NCBI GenBank assembly: GCA_002683135.1
Contig: NYSS01000005.1
Coordinates: forward strand, 1 to 35,472
Source of the DNA: Planctomycetota bacterium
GTDB taxonomy: Bacteria > Planctomycetota > GCA-002687715
Length of the DNA stretch: 35,472 nucleotides
Direction: 5' to 3'
In this document: piece by piece, positions 15,768 through 23,528 of the stretch
How the letters are laid out: every line of letters starts with the position of its first letter
Position numbering within the stretch: the first letter of the stretch is position 1
The notes under the pieces: generated by a model
Told to the model about the DNA's origin: nothing
Databases searched by the model: none
Seen by the model: only the letters and a program-made list of their open reading frames with translations
Translations under genes and position numbers: made by a program

Positions 15768-17015
15768 TCAGCGGAGGACCGGGAGCAGGGCCTCGGCGAT
15801 GACTCGGGTCGCGCGGCCGTTCGGGTGCCCCCTCCCTCCGACGAACAGCGCCGCAACCGTCTCTCCCTCCGCGAGTGAGGCAGCGAGCGATTGCCCGGTC
15901 TCGATAAACGGGATCGACGCCGCGGCGAGCGCATCCAGGAACGGTTGGATGGGCGGCTCCCCCGTGCGCCAACCCCGCACGTCGATCTCATCGGGCAAAA
16001 TCAGGATCAACGGCCTGCGGCCGAGGGCGGACATGTCGCGCCTGAACTTCTGCACGAGAGCCACGCCGAGGGTGACCCCCGGACCCCCTCGATGGAGCAT
16101 CTCCGCTGAACGCTCATAGAAGCCGTTGAGCCGCCCACGGCTGATGAAGTAGCGCCAGATTCGCGACCGGTAACGACCGTCGTCCTCGTAAAGCGAGGGC
16201 CCCCAGAAGCGGTCGTCGCGCGATAGCGGTGTCCCTTCGTAGGACGCCAAGGTGACATCAACCTCGGCCGGAGGGAGCGCTGGGTAGTTAGCCAGCGTGA
16301 GCTCACCGTCTCTCAAGACGAAGCGAGGCTTCGACCATGGGATGCCTGTCCGTGGGTGCTGCAGGCTACGAAAGAAGGTGAGGTTGCGGAGGAGGTTCTG
16401 CCGGTAGACGCCGAGGATGACGACCTCGGGCTCAATCACTGGCAGCAAGCGCTCGAGCCTCAACAAGGCCTGATCGGTGCCGTACCCGGGAACGGCGCCG
16501 CACCAGATCTCCTGGCCTGCGCCTAGCCCCTCCTGCAAACGCGCACACCACGTCTCGCCCCATGGCAGCTCGTCGCCGTGCGCGAGGGAGTCGCCGACCA
16601 CGAGGACGCGGCGGACACCGGCGAGCCGCGCCTTTGGGACGTTCAGGGGGGCCGATCGCAGCCCGTGTCCGTTTGCCGCGTAGAGCCCGTCATCAGTGCG
16701 GCCGTGCGGCCGGATCGTCCATCCGCAATGCTCATCGGCGACGAGGTAAGGGTGGTCCTCGATCAGCGCCCGACGACGACTCTCGGTCACGAGGGGTAGG
16801 GGCAACAGGTCGATGCCGTTGAGGCGCAAACCCCCGTTCACGGCCTGGGTCTTCAGGCGCGAGACGGCCTCGATGAGCAGGAGGGCGGCCACGGTCACCC
16901 AGAGCGCAAAGAGCAGCTTTCGCCTGCGACGGGGCCGGCCCCTGTTGTCTTCCGCTTTCTCCCCCAACGCTGCGCCTCCACAATCCGCGCACAGCCTACG
17001 GGTTGGACACCCCAT
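15768..17015 (-). CDS. Membrane-anchored SGNH-hydrolase-like protein
   Basis: A 415-residue protein. A short N-terminal Cys-bearing stretch (MGCPTRRLCADCGG) and a basic patch precede one transmembrane helix at about 34-50 (LLFALWVTVAALLLIEA). The soluble part beyond it has SGNH features. These are VLVVGDSLAHGDEL with nucleophile Ser143, a glycine block VPGYGTDQ, an Asn in YRQNLL, and a C-terminal GGRGHPNGRAT, where the His is kept but the Asp normally three residues before it is Gly. Such proteins often add or remove acyl groups on surface polysaccharides. That fits the neighbouring phosphoglycosyl transferase and O-antigen-ligase-like genes. The frame is open to 17219, but it would then run through the divergent gene at 17039, so the ATG at 17015 is preferred. 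There is no strong ribosome-binding site. Confidence 0.78.
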   Translation of the reverse strand: MGCPTRRLCADCGGAALGEKAEDNRGRPRRRRKLLFALWVTVAALLLIEAVSRLKTQAVNGGLRLNGIDLLPLPLVTESRRRALIEDHPYLVADEHCGWTIRPHGRTDDGLYAANGHGLRSAPLNVPKARLAGVRRVLVVGDSLAHGDELPWGETWCARLQEGLGAGQEIWCGAVPGYGTDQALLRLERLLPVIEPEVVILGVYRQNLLRNLTFFRSLQHPRTGIPWSKPRFVLRDGELTLANYPALPPAEVDVTLASYEGTPLSRDDRFWGPSLYEDDGRYRSRIWRYFISRGRLNGFYERSAEMLHRGGPGVTLGVALVQKFRRDMSALGRRPLILILPDEIDVRGWRTGEPPIQPFLDALAAASIPFIETGQSLAASLAEGETVAALFVGGRGHPNGRATRVIAEALLPVLR

Positions 17016-17038
17016 CCACCAACACCCAGAATGCGCAC

Positions 17039-17902
17039 ATGGGGCAAGCGAAACCTCGCTTTCGCATCGGCTACTGCACCTCGGGTCTTCAGGGACACCG
17101 GCTCGGGGACGCTCTACGCCTGCTCTCTGACCTGGGGTATCGAGGCGTTTTTCTGACCCTCGATGTTCACCACCTCGACCCGCTGGCGGCCGACCTGAAG
17201 GGGCGGGTCGCGCACACACGGGCGATGCTGGAATCCCTCGACCTCATCCCCATCGTCGAGACCGGCGCCCGGTATGTACTCGACCCCGCTCGCAAGCACT
17301 GGCCCAACCTGTTGTCTTCGACGGGGTCCGAGCGGCGGGTGGCGTTTCTACGAACCGCAATCGACGTGGCTCGAGACCTCGGCGCCCCTTGTGTCTCGAT
17401 GTGGTCGGGGGCAAACACGGACCGGCTGACCGAAGACGAGGCACACGACAAGCTCCGCGACGCGGTCGCCCGACTGCTCCAACACGCAGACGCAGCAGGC
17501 GTCGACCTCGCGTTCGAACCCGAGCCCGGCATGCTCATCGAGCGCGTCGATCAATTCCTGCGACTGAGGGAAGACCTCGGTGATCCGCGCCGTCTCAAGC
17601 TATCTCTGGACTGTGGACATCTCCTGGTGACCGGCGAAGGCGAACCCCATGACGTCATACGCGAGCAACGCGAGCTGCTCGCGTGCGTCGCGATAGAAGA
17701 CATGCGGCGGGGGGTCCACGAACACCTCCCCTTCGGCGAGGGCGACCTGGACCTCCCGCCCCTCATCGACGCGCTCTCCGAGATCGCCTTCGAAGGGGTC
17801 GTGGCAGTAGAGCTCGGGCGCCACAGCCACGAGGGCCCCTACCAGGCCGAGCGTTCACGAGGCATCCTGTCCCCCCTCGGCGTCCCCTTCGGAAGGCCCT
17901 GA
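17039..17902 (+). CDS. Sugar phosphate isomerase/epimerase-like TIM barrel protein
   Basis: A 287-residue xylose-isomerase-like TIM barrel. It starts MGQAKPRFRIGYCTSGLQGH, and successive strand ends read YRGVFLTLDVHHLDP, LIPIVETGARY, APCVSMWSG, DLAFEPEPGMLI, KLSLDCGHLL and GVVAVELGRHSHEGP. The Glu, Asp and His residues suggest a divalent-metal site. It may isomerise or epimerise a sugar or related polyol in the cytoplasm; the substrate is unknown. An in-frame ATG at 17003 would add 12 residues but overlaps the divergent gene's start region, so 17039 is preferred. It is the first gene of a plus-strand run that continues, 4 bases after its stop, with the MraY/WecA-like transferase, so a role in making a sugar precursor for that polysaccharide is plausible. 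Confidence 0.85.
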   Translation: MGQAKPRFRIGYCTSGLQGHRLGDALRLLSDLGYRGVFLTLDVHHLDPLAADLKGRVAHTRAMLESLDLIPIVETGARYVLDPARKHWPNLLSSTGSERRVAFLRTAIDVARDLGAPCVSMWSGANTDRLTEDEAHDKLRDAVARLLQHADAAGVDLAFEPEPGMLIERVDQFLRLREDLGDPRRLKLSLDCGHLLVTGEGEPHDVIREQRELLACVAIEDMRRGVHEHLPFGEGDLDLPPLIDALSEIAFEGVVAVELGRHSHEGPYQAERSRGILSPLGVPFGRP

Positions 17903-17906
17903 GCAC

Positions 17907-18989
17907 GTGGTCCTATCCCGGGCAGGATTGCTGTTGTTCGGCGCCTCGCTGATCATCGCCGCCATCGTGCTGCCGCTCCTGGAGCGCCGCGCGTTGAAGA
18001 CCGGGCCGTTGGATCGTCCTGGAGGACGAAAGAACCATGACCGGCCGACCCCATTGACCGGCGGCATCGCGGTCTTGCTCTCGGTCGCCATACCGGCGAT
18101 GGCCGGCCTGTTCCTCGCCTTGCGGGGCGTGGCGATGGGGGACGTGCTGCCCGCCGAGCTGGCCGATCACTTGCCGGGGATCAGGCGGCGAGCTCCTCAG
18201 CTGCTCGCGATCCTACTGGGGTCAGCGGTGATGATGCTGCTCGGGCACATCGATGACCGGCGCGGGCTCTCTCCCTGGCTGAGGCTGCTGATACAGGCCG
18301 CCTGCGCCGCCGGCCTCGTAGCTGTCGGCCTGCGCGCGACCCTGTACATCGAGTCACCTGCGCTGCAGATCGCGCTGACGATCTTGTTCGTCGTCTTCAC
18401 GACCAACGCGGTGAACTTCATCGACAACATGAACGGCCTCATGTCCGGCGTGGTGTTGATCGGTTCCTTGCACTTGCTCGGCCTCGCCATCGCCACCGGT
18501 CAGCTGTTCATGGCCGCGATCCTCGCCTGCCTCGCCGGGGGGCTCTGCGCCTTCTTGCCCCGCAACTTCCCGAGAGCACGGGTGTTCCTCGGAGACGCCG
18601 GGAGCACGTCTCTGGGGTTCTTGCTCGCCGCCCTCTCGATCGCGTTCACCTTCGAGGGTGGAGCGCCGAGCGCGAGGCCGTTCCTGCTGCCTGTCGCTGT
18701 CCTGGCGGTTCCCCTGCTCGACGGCGCGGTCGTCGTATGCTCGCGCCTGCTGCAAGGCAAACACCCGTTCACCGCCGGCCATGATCACCTCTCCCACCGA
18801 CTGGTGCGCGCCGGGTTCACGCCGACACGAGCGGTGCTCGCCCTCTGGGCCACCCAGCTCGTCGCCGGCCTCCCGGTGGTGCTCCTAGGCGGGGTGCCCA
18901 TCGATGTCCTGCTCGCCATCTGGGGGACCGCAGGCGTCACCGCTCTCGTTCTCGGTTGGCGCTACACCGTCCGGGAGGCGAGCCCGTGA
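17907..18989 (+). CDS. Polyprenyl-phosphate sugar-1-phosphate transferase (WecA/TagO/MraY family)
   Basis: A 360-residue, multi-spanning membrane protein of about ten helices. Family hallmarks are visible in order: RKNHDRPTPLTGGIAV after the first helix, the catalytic aspartates of HIDDRRGLSPW, the NAVNFIDNMNGLMSG loop, FLGDAGSTSLGFLL, and a His-rich cytoplasmic loop HDHLSHRLVRAGFT. Enzymes of this family move a HexNAc-1-phosphate from a UDP sugar to undecaprenyl phosphate, the first membrane step of O-antigen, teichoic acid or capsule synthesis. The HDHLSHRL loop and the neighbouring O-antigen-ligase gene favour a WecA/TagO role over peptidoglycan MraY. The start is GTG at 17907, 4 bases after the preceding stop. 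The stop overlaps the next gene's start as GTGA (18986-18989), so the two are coupled. Confidence 0.92.
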   Translation: MVLSRAGLLLFGASLIIAAIVLPLLERRALKTGPLDRPGGRKNHDRPTPLTGGIAVLLSVAIPAMAGLFLALRGVAMGDVLPAELADHLPGIRRRAPQLLAILLGSAVMMLLGHIDDRRGLSPWLRLLIQAACAAGLVAVGLRATLYIESPALQIALTILFVVFTTNAVNFIDNMNGLMSGVVLIGSLHLLGLAIATGQLFMAAILACLAGGLCAFLPRNFPRARVFLGDAGSTSLGFLLAALSIAFTFEGGAPSARPFLLPVAVLAVPLLDGAVVVCSRLLQGKHPFTAGHDHLSHRLVRAGFTPTRAVLALWATQLVAGLPVVLLGGVPIDVLLAIWGTAGVTALVLGWRYTVREASP

Positions 18990-20911
18990 CCCCAGCGAAG
19001 TCCGACCCGCGACCGCTCGGGTTGCTCGGCGCGCTCATGCTCGGGTTGGGTCTCGGGCTCCGCTTCCTGCTGCCAGACGAACCTTCGAGCAGCCCGCTCG
19101 AAGGCGCCCTCGTGCGGATCCCCCTCCTCTCCGGCGCGGCGATCATCCTCCTCGAGCGGCTCATTCGACGCGGATCGGCGCCGTCCGCGGTGGTGTGGCT
19201 CATACCGCTCGCCATCCTCCCCGGGTGCTTCCCGCTGACCGCGATCGGCGTCACGCGGGCGATGGACCTGGTCGCGGCGGTCTGCGCCGGCATCGCCCTC
19301 CGTGACCTGGTCGTCCACGATCGCTTCGGGGCAACGCTCTGCCGATGGCTCCTCGCCCTCGGCTTGGCCCTCTGCCTGATCGGCCTCGCGCAAGCGCTCT
19401 GGCAACGGGATGAGCTGCGCGAAGCCGTCGGCACCGCGTGGGACGCGAGCCCCATGGCGCGGGCGTTCCTCGACTCCAACCGAGCCACATCGACCCTCGT
19501 AAACGCAAACGCATTCGCGGGCCTCTTGCTCTTGCTCCTCCCCCTCGCCATCGGAGGTCGCGGTAGCCGGTCGGGCCGCGGCGTCCTGATCGTACTGCTC
19601 GCCACCCTCGCAACGACCGGGTCGGCGGGAGCCATCCTGGCATTACTGCTCGCGCTGGGGGTCCGCTGGCGAGCGCCCGACACCCATGGACGTTGGTGCC
19701 GCGCGGGGTTCATCGGAGGCGCCGCGGGGGTCCTCCTTCTCGTCACCGCCCTCGCCACGTCCTGGCAGCCACCGCTGGTTGGTGACAAGATCGAGACCTT
19801 CCGCCAGCGCCTGGACTACCACGCGCTCGGCGCGCGCATGCTCGCGGACGCAGGGCCGCTGGGCGCTGGAATCGAAGCTACCCAGGAGCTCCGCTGGGCG
19901 CACGCACGGCCCGACGAAGGGCACAGCGACTACATCCACGACACGTGGCTGCAATTGCTGATCGAGATCGGCCCGGTGGGAATGCTCCTGGCCGCCAGCG
20001 GGGTCGGCCTGCTCGCCTACCGACGGCGCGCGAAGACCCCAGCCCCGGAGCAGGACCGGCCAACAGAGCATGGGAGCCGGGCGGCCGTTGCATTCGGAAT
20101 CGGGGTGACCGTCGGGGTCACGATGGCGCCCTTGCTGAACGGCGTGCCCCGCGTCCTCCCCCTCGGCTGGGCCGCGCCCCCGATCCTCGACGCGCTCGGG
20201 CTCGCCGGTTGCGTCCTGCTCTCCGCGCGCATGCTGCGCAATGTCATTCCGCCGAGCGGCGCGGCGTGGACGTGGGGAATCGTCGCCTTCGCCCTGCATG
20301 GGCTGGTGGATTACGACCTGTACGTGCCCGCGGCCGCCACCATGCTCGGCGCCGCCTGCGCACTCGCCCCGATCAAGCCAGCGCAAACAAGGTCCATGGA
20401 TCGGCCGCTCCTCGCCGTCGCGGGCCTCGTGCTCTTGACCCTGCCCCTGGTCGTTGGCCTGGTGGGGCTCGCTCGCGACAACGCGCGGCTCGCCATCAAC
20501 GCCGTCCGGCGGGGCGACGCCGTGGAGGAACACCTGAGGACGATCGAGGACCTGGCGACGTCGCTCCCCGATCCCGTCGCCCTCGAAGGGTTGAGCCGCC
20601 ACCCGGCACGGTTCACCCGCGCGCTTGATGCGCTGCCCACCTCCATGCGCACGTGGCCCATCTACCGACGCATTGAAGCCGAGCACCTGGCGCGCCGGAG
20701 GTTCCTGGGCGAGCGGCACGACATGGCCCACCTCCTGCACCCCGGCGAGGCCATGGAGCCTTGGATTCGGCGGTCCATGATGCGCGTGGCCATGGTCGAC
20801 GGGGACACCGCATCCCGCCGGACCCACGCGCGAGCGGGGCTCGACGCGATGAAGCGATTCGCCATCCGCGACCCTGTCCTCCTCGAGGACCTGCAGGAGG
20901 GGGCGAGATAG
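18986..20911 (+). CDS. O-antigen ligase/polymerase-like membrane protein (Wzy/WaaL superfamily)
   Basis: A 641-residue polytopic membrane protein with about twelve hydrophobic segments. The diagnostic region is the large periplasmic loop around residues 280-330: MLADAGPLGAGIEATQELRW, then HSDYIHDTWLQLLIEIGPVG. This is the 'G.G...H..YL.LL.E.G..G' signature of O-antigen ligases and Wzy-type polymerases. Preceding segments contain LVNANAFAGLLLLLLPLAI, also typical. The C-terminal 140 residues after the last helix are soluble and helical, and may be TPR-like. The likely role is joining polyprenyl-linked oligosaccharide units, or transferring them to an acceptor, on the outer face of the membrane. 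The start is GTG inside the GTGA overlap with the upstream transferase. Which reaction it performs, polymerase or ligase, cannot be told from sequence. Confidence 0.88.
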   Translation: MTPAKSDPRPLGLLGALMLGLGLGLRFLLPDEPSSSPLEGALVRIPLLSGAAIILLERLIRRGSAPSAVVWLIPLAILPGCFPLTAIGVTRAMDLVAAVCAGIALRDLVVHDRFGATLCRWLLALGLALCLIGLAQALWQRDELREAVGTAWDASPMARAFLDSNRATSTLVNANAFAGLLLLLLPLAIGGRGSRSGRGVLIVLLATLATTGSAGAILALLLALGVRWRAPDTHGRWCRAGFIGGAAGVLLLVTALATSWQPPLVGDKIETFRQRLDYHALGARMLADAGPLGAGIEATQELRWAHARPDEGHSDYIHDTWLQLLIEIGPVGMLLAASGVGLLAYRRRAKTPAPEQDRPTEHGSRAAVAFGIGVTVGVTMAPLLNGVPRVLPLGWAAPPILDALGLAGCVLLSARMLRNVIPPSGAAWTWGIVAFALHGLVDYDLYVPAAATMLGAACALAPIKPAQTRSMDRPLLAVAGLVLLTLPLVVGLVGLARDNARLAINAVRRGDAVEEHLRTIEDLATSLPDPVALEGLSRHPARFTRALDALPTSMRTWPIYRRIEAEHLARRRFLGERHDMAHLLHPGEAMEPWIRRSMMRVAMVDGDTASRRTHARAGLDAMKRFAIRDPVLLEDLQEGAR

Positions 20912-21016
20912 GGATCGCCGAGGTCCCCGCGGGGGTGCAGCATGCCCCAGTCCATCTCCGCCCGACGGCGCGTTGTTCTTTCCGACGCTGGGCGGGTATG
21001 GCATGATCCCGCAGCC

Positions 21017-22147
21017 ATGTCTGCACGACGTGTCCTTCTGTTCAGCGATGCCCAGCTCTACGCCGGAGCGGAGCGCTACCTCGTCGAGCTGGCGCGCGGG
21101 CTCCCGAAGGACCACTGGGCCGTCGAGATCGTCTGCTCGGAGAGCGAAGGCGTCGACGCATTAGCGGCGGAGTTCACGGACGCCGGCCTCCCGGTCAAGC
21201 GTCTCCCCGAGATACCGACGCTCAAGGCTCGCGGCGCGTTCCTGAAGGTCGCACGTTACTTCGCGACGCACCGCGCCGACATCCTCCACTTCAACCTCAC
21301 GGACCCCCGGTCATGTAACGGCGCCATGACGGCCGCCCGCATGGCGATGCGGGGACGCTTCGTGTGCACCGAGCACCTGCCGACCTCGACCTTCGATGAC
21401 CGACCACTGCCGTTCCGCCATCGCCTCGCGGCCCGCAGCACGGCGGCGACGATCGTCAACACCGCCGCCGGCAGGGTGGCCATGCAAGCGCGACCGCACC
21501 ACAACGGCAGCGTCACCGTGATCCCAAACGGCATCCCGGATCCGGGGGACCCGACCCCTGAGCAGCGCGCCGCCGCGCGCGCCGAGCTCGGCTTCGATCC
21601 ACACCATCTGCTCGTCGGCTGGGTCGGGCGCTTCGCCGAGCAGAAAGACCCGGACCTCATGCTCGAGGGTATCCGACGCGTGCACGACGTCATCCCGGAC
21701 GTACGCTTCGCCCTCATCGGGGACGGCCCCCTCTTTCACGCGACCGAGGCGCGCATCAACGAGCTGGAGATCGGAGCGGTCACGCGCTGCTACGGCTTCC
21801 GTCGCGACGCCGCGGAGCTGCTCTGCGGCCTCGACGTTCTCGTCAACACGTCTCGCTACGAGGGCATGCCCTTCACCATCCTCGAGGCCATGTTCCGGCG
21901 GGTTCCCGTGGTCGGCACACGCATCGCGGGCAACGAGCAGCTCATCGCGCACCTCGCGAGCGGGGTCACCTACGCGCAGCAGGATGGGGACGCGCTCGGT
22001 GACGCGCTCCACGTGGCGCTCGGTGACCGGGATCGGATGCTCCGGTTCGGCCGCGTCGCCCGCGAACGGGCCCTGCTCCTGCACTCCCTCGAGGGCATGT
22101 GCGCGCGCACCGCCCAGGTCTACGACGACACGCTCTCCGGTCAGTAG
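21017..22147 (+). CDS. Glycosyltransferase family 4 (GT-B fold)
   Basis: A 376-residue cytoplasmic or membrane-associated glycosyltransferase. The N-terminal Rossmann domain starts MSARRVLLFSDAQLYAGAER, with GAER in place of the common GGAE, and contains DILHFNLTDPRSCNGAMTAA. The C-terminal nucleotide-sugar domain begins HHLLVGWVGRFAEQKDPDLM and includes FALIGDGPL, the donor-site segment RYEGMPFTILEAM with the EX7E glutamates, and VVGTRIAGNEQLI. This matches the common GT4 clade seen in capsule and O-antigen loci. The frame is open from 20942, but the ATG at 21017 gives the usual N-terminus. It lies 105 bases after the O-antigen-ligase gene, on the same strand. Donor and acceptor are unknown. 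Confidence 0.92.
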   Translation: MSARRVLLFSDAQLYAGAERYLVELARGLPKDHWAVEIVCSESEGVDALAAEFTDAGLPVKRLPEIPTLKARGAFLKVARYFATHRADILHFNLTDPRSCNGAMTAARMAMRGRFVCTEHLPTSTFDDRPLPFRHRLAARSTAATIVNTAAGRVAMQARPHHNGSVTVIPNGIPDPGDPTPEQRAAARAELGFDPHHLLVGWVGRFAEQKDPDLMLEGIRRVHDVIPDVRFALIGDGPLFHATEARINELEIGAVTRCYGFRRDAAELLCGLDVLVNTSRYEGMPFTILEAMFRRVPVVGTRIAGNEQLIAHLASGVTYAQQDGDALGDALHVALGDRDRMLRFGRVARERALLLHSLEGMCARTAQVYDDTLSGQ

Positions 22148-22178
22148 GCGTAGGGCCCCGTCGAGCCGCGCGGGGCGC

Positions 22179-22964
22179 CTATCGGCCAGAGAAACCCGGC
22201 TTGCGCTTCTCCAGGTACGCCGCGAGACCCTCCCCCGCGTCGCCGGACTGAAACAACCGGGCCTGCAGCTCGCGCTCCAGCGCCAGGCCCGACTCGAGGG
22301 GCACCTCAGCCCCCGTCTGCACGGCCCGCTTGATGAGACCCACCGCCAGAGCCGCCTTCGCGGGGGGACAGAAGCCGCGCGCATAAGCATGGACGGCGTC
22401 GCCGAAGTCTCCCTCCATGACCTCGTGGACGAGCCCCATCTCCAGGGCCTCGTCGAAGGACATGTTTCGGCCCGAGACCATCATCTCCAGGGCCCGCGAC
22501 TTGCCCACGACGCGCACGAGTCGCTGCGTCCCGCCAGTACCGGGCAGCACGCCGAGCGCCACCTCCGGCAAACCGAGCTTCCCACCGTCCTTCTTCGCCA
22601 CCCGCAGGTCGCACGCGAGCGCCACCTCCAGGCCGCCGCCCACCGTGTGCCCATTCAAAGCCGCGATAACCAGCTTCGGCGTGTGCTCGAGGCGCAGCAA
22701 CGTCTCGTTGGCGTGGAGACAGAACTGGTACTTGTAGCTCTGCGACATGGTCGCGAGCTTGTTGATGTCGGCGCCTGCGCAAAAGAAACGATCACCTCCA
22801 CCAGTGAGGACGATGACGTGTACGTCGTCGTCGAAGCGCGCCTTCAAGATCCCGTCATCCAACGCGCGCATCATCTCGTAGCTGTACCCGTTCACCGGCG
22901 GAGCATCGAGCGCGAGCGTCGCGACCCCTTCCCGGACCTGATAGCCAACTCGTGGTTCGCTCAT
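22179..22964 (-). CDS. Enoyl-CoA hydratase/isomerase (crotonase) family protein
   Basis: A 261-residue crotonase. The oxyanion-hole loop FCAGAD is at 61-66, and both catalytic glutamates of true hydratases are kept: Glu113 in HTVGGGLEVALACD and Glu134 in GLPEVALGVLPGTGGTQRL. A VNGYSYEMMRALDDGI segment precedes them, and the C-terminal helix ends in LAAYLEKRKPGFSGR, a usual crotonase ending. It probably hydrates enoyl-CoA thioesters, in beta-oxidation or a related route, in the cytoplasm. It is the last gene of a minus-strand run, 63 bases downstream of the flavin reductase and convergent with the GT4 at 21017. Its metabolic link to the adjacent glycosyltransferases is unclear and may be only co-location. 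Confidence 0.93.
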   Translation of the reverse strand: MSEPRVGYQVREGVATLALDAPPVNGYSYEMMRALDDGILKARFDDDVHVIVLTGGGDRFFCAGADINKLATMSQSYKYQFCLHANETLLRLEHTPKLVIAALNGHTVGGGLEVALACDLRVAKKDGGKLGLPEVALGVLPGTGGTQRLVRVVGKSRALEMMVSGRNMSFDEALEMGLVHEVMEGDFGDAVHAYARGFCPPAKAALAVGLIKRAVQTGAEVPLESGLALERELQARLFQSGDAGEGLAAYLEKRKPGFSGR

Positions 22965-23027
22965 GACCTCTCCTGGGGGCGCGGACTGGCGCCCGAAGCA
23001 AGCTGGAGTCTCCGGCCCGGACGAGGC

Positions 23028-23519
23028 CTAGTAGTGGAAGCCGCTCTTGCGTAGGTGCACCGCCGACTCGCCATCCTCATCGAACGACCGGCCGTCAACG
23101 ACCTCCCCGACAAAGACGTGGTGGTCGCCGGCCGCGACCGACCCTGTGACCTTGCACTCGACCGCCCCGATCGCTGCAGCGAGGAGCTCCACACCCGTCG
23201 AACCCTGAACGGTCTCGATGCCGTCGAACGGGTCCTCGTCGAGTCCGAATCCTTTCCCGAAGTGCTTCATCAGGCCGCCGGCGTCGCCCTTGGGGATGAC
23301 GTTGACCGCGCAGGCCGCGCCGTCGTTCAACAGGTCGGACGCAGGCCGACCGTCTTTGATGGCGAGGGTGAGGGTGGGGGGGTCGAAGGACGCCTGCTGC
23401 ACCCACGACGCGAGGAACGCGTTCGCCTGGTCGCCCTTACGCACCGTGACAATGAACAGACCGCTTGGCACACGCCCGAGGGCGCGCGCGAGCCCGCCGT
23501 TCTCCTTGGGGTCACTCAT
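23028..23519 (-). CDS. Flavin reductase-like, FMN-binding split-barrel protein
   Basis: A 163-residue member of the flavin reductase (DIM6/NTAB) family. Family segments are GRVPSGLFIVTVRKGDQANA, FLASWVQQASFDPPTLTLAI, a mid-region CAVNVIPKGD, LAAAIGAVECKVTGSVAAGD and HVFVGEVVDGRSF. The fold binds FMN and either acts as an NAD(P)H:FMN reductase or uses FMN as cofactor. The ATG at 23519 has AGGA about 8 bases upstream, and the stop of the GT4 gene (23529) is only 9 bases away, so the two are likely co-transcribed. No partner monooxygenase is seen nearby, so the physiological electron acceptor is unknown. The family call is firm. Confidence 0.92.
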   Translation of the reverse strand: MSDPKENGGLARALGRVPSGLFIVTVRKGDQANAFLASWVQQASFDPPTLTLAIKDGRPASDLLNDGAACAVNVIPKGDAGGLMKHFGKGFGLDEDPFDGIETVQGSTGVELLAAAIGAVECKVTGSVAAGDHHVFVGEVVDGRSFDEDGESAVHLRKSGFHY

Positions 23520-23528
23520 GGCTGGATC

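Noticed and set aside
19643-21115. Minus-strand open frame of 490 codons
   Set aside because: It is opposite the O-antigen-ligase-like gene, whose membrane segments and loop signature are clear; the opposite frame is charged and shows no motif.
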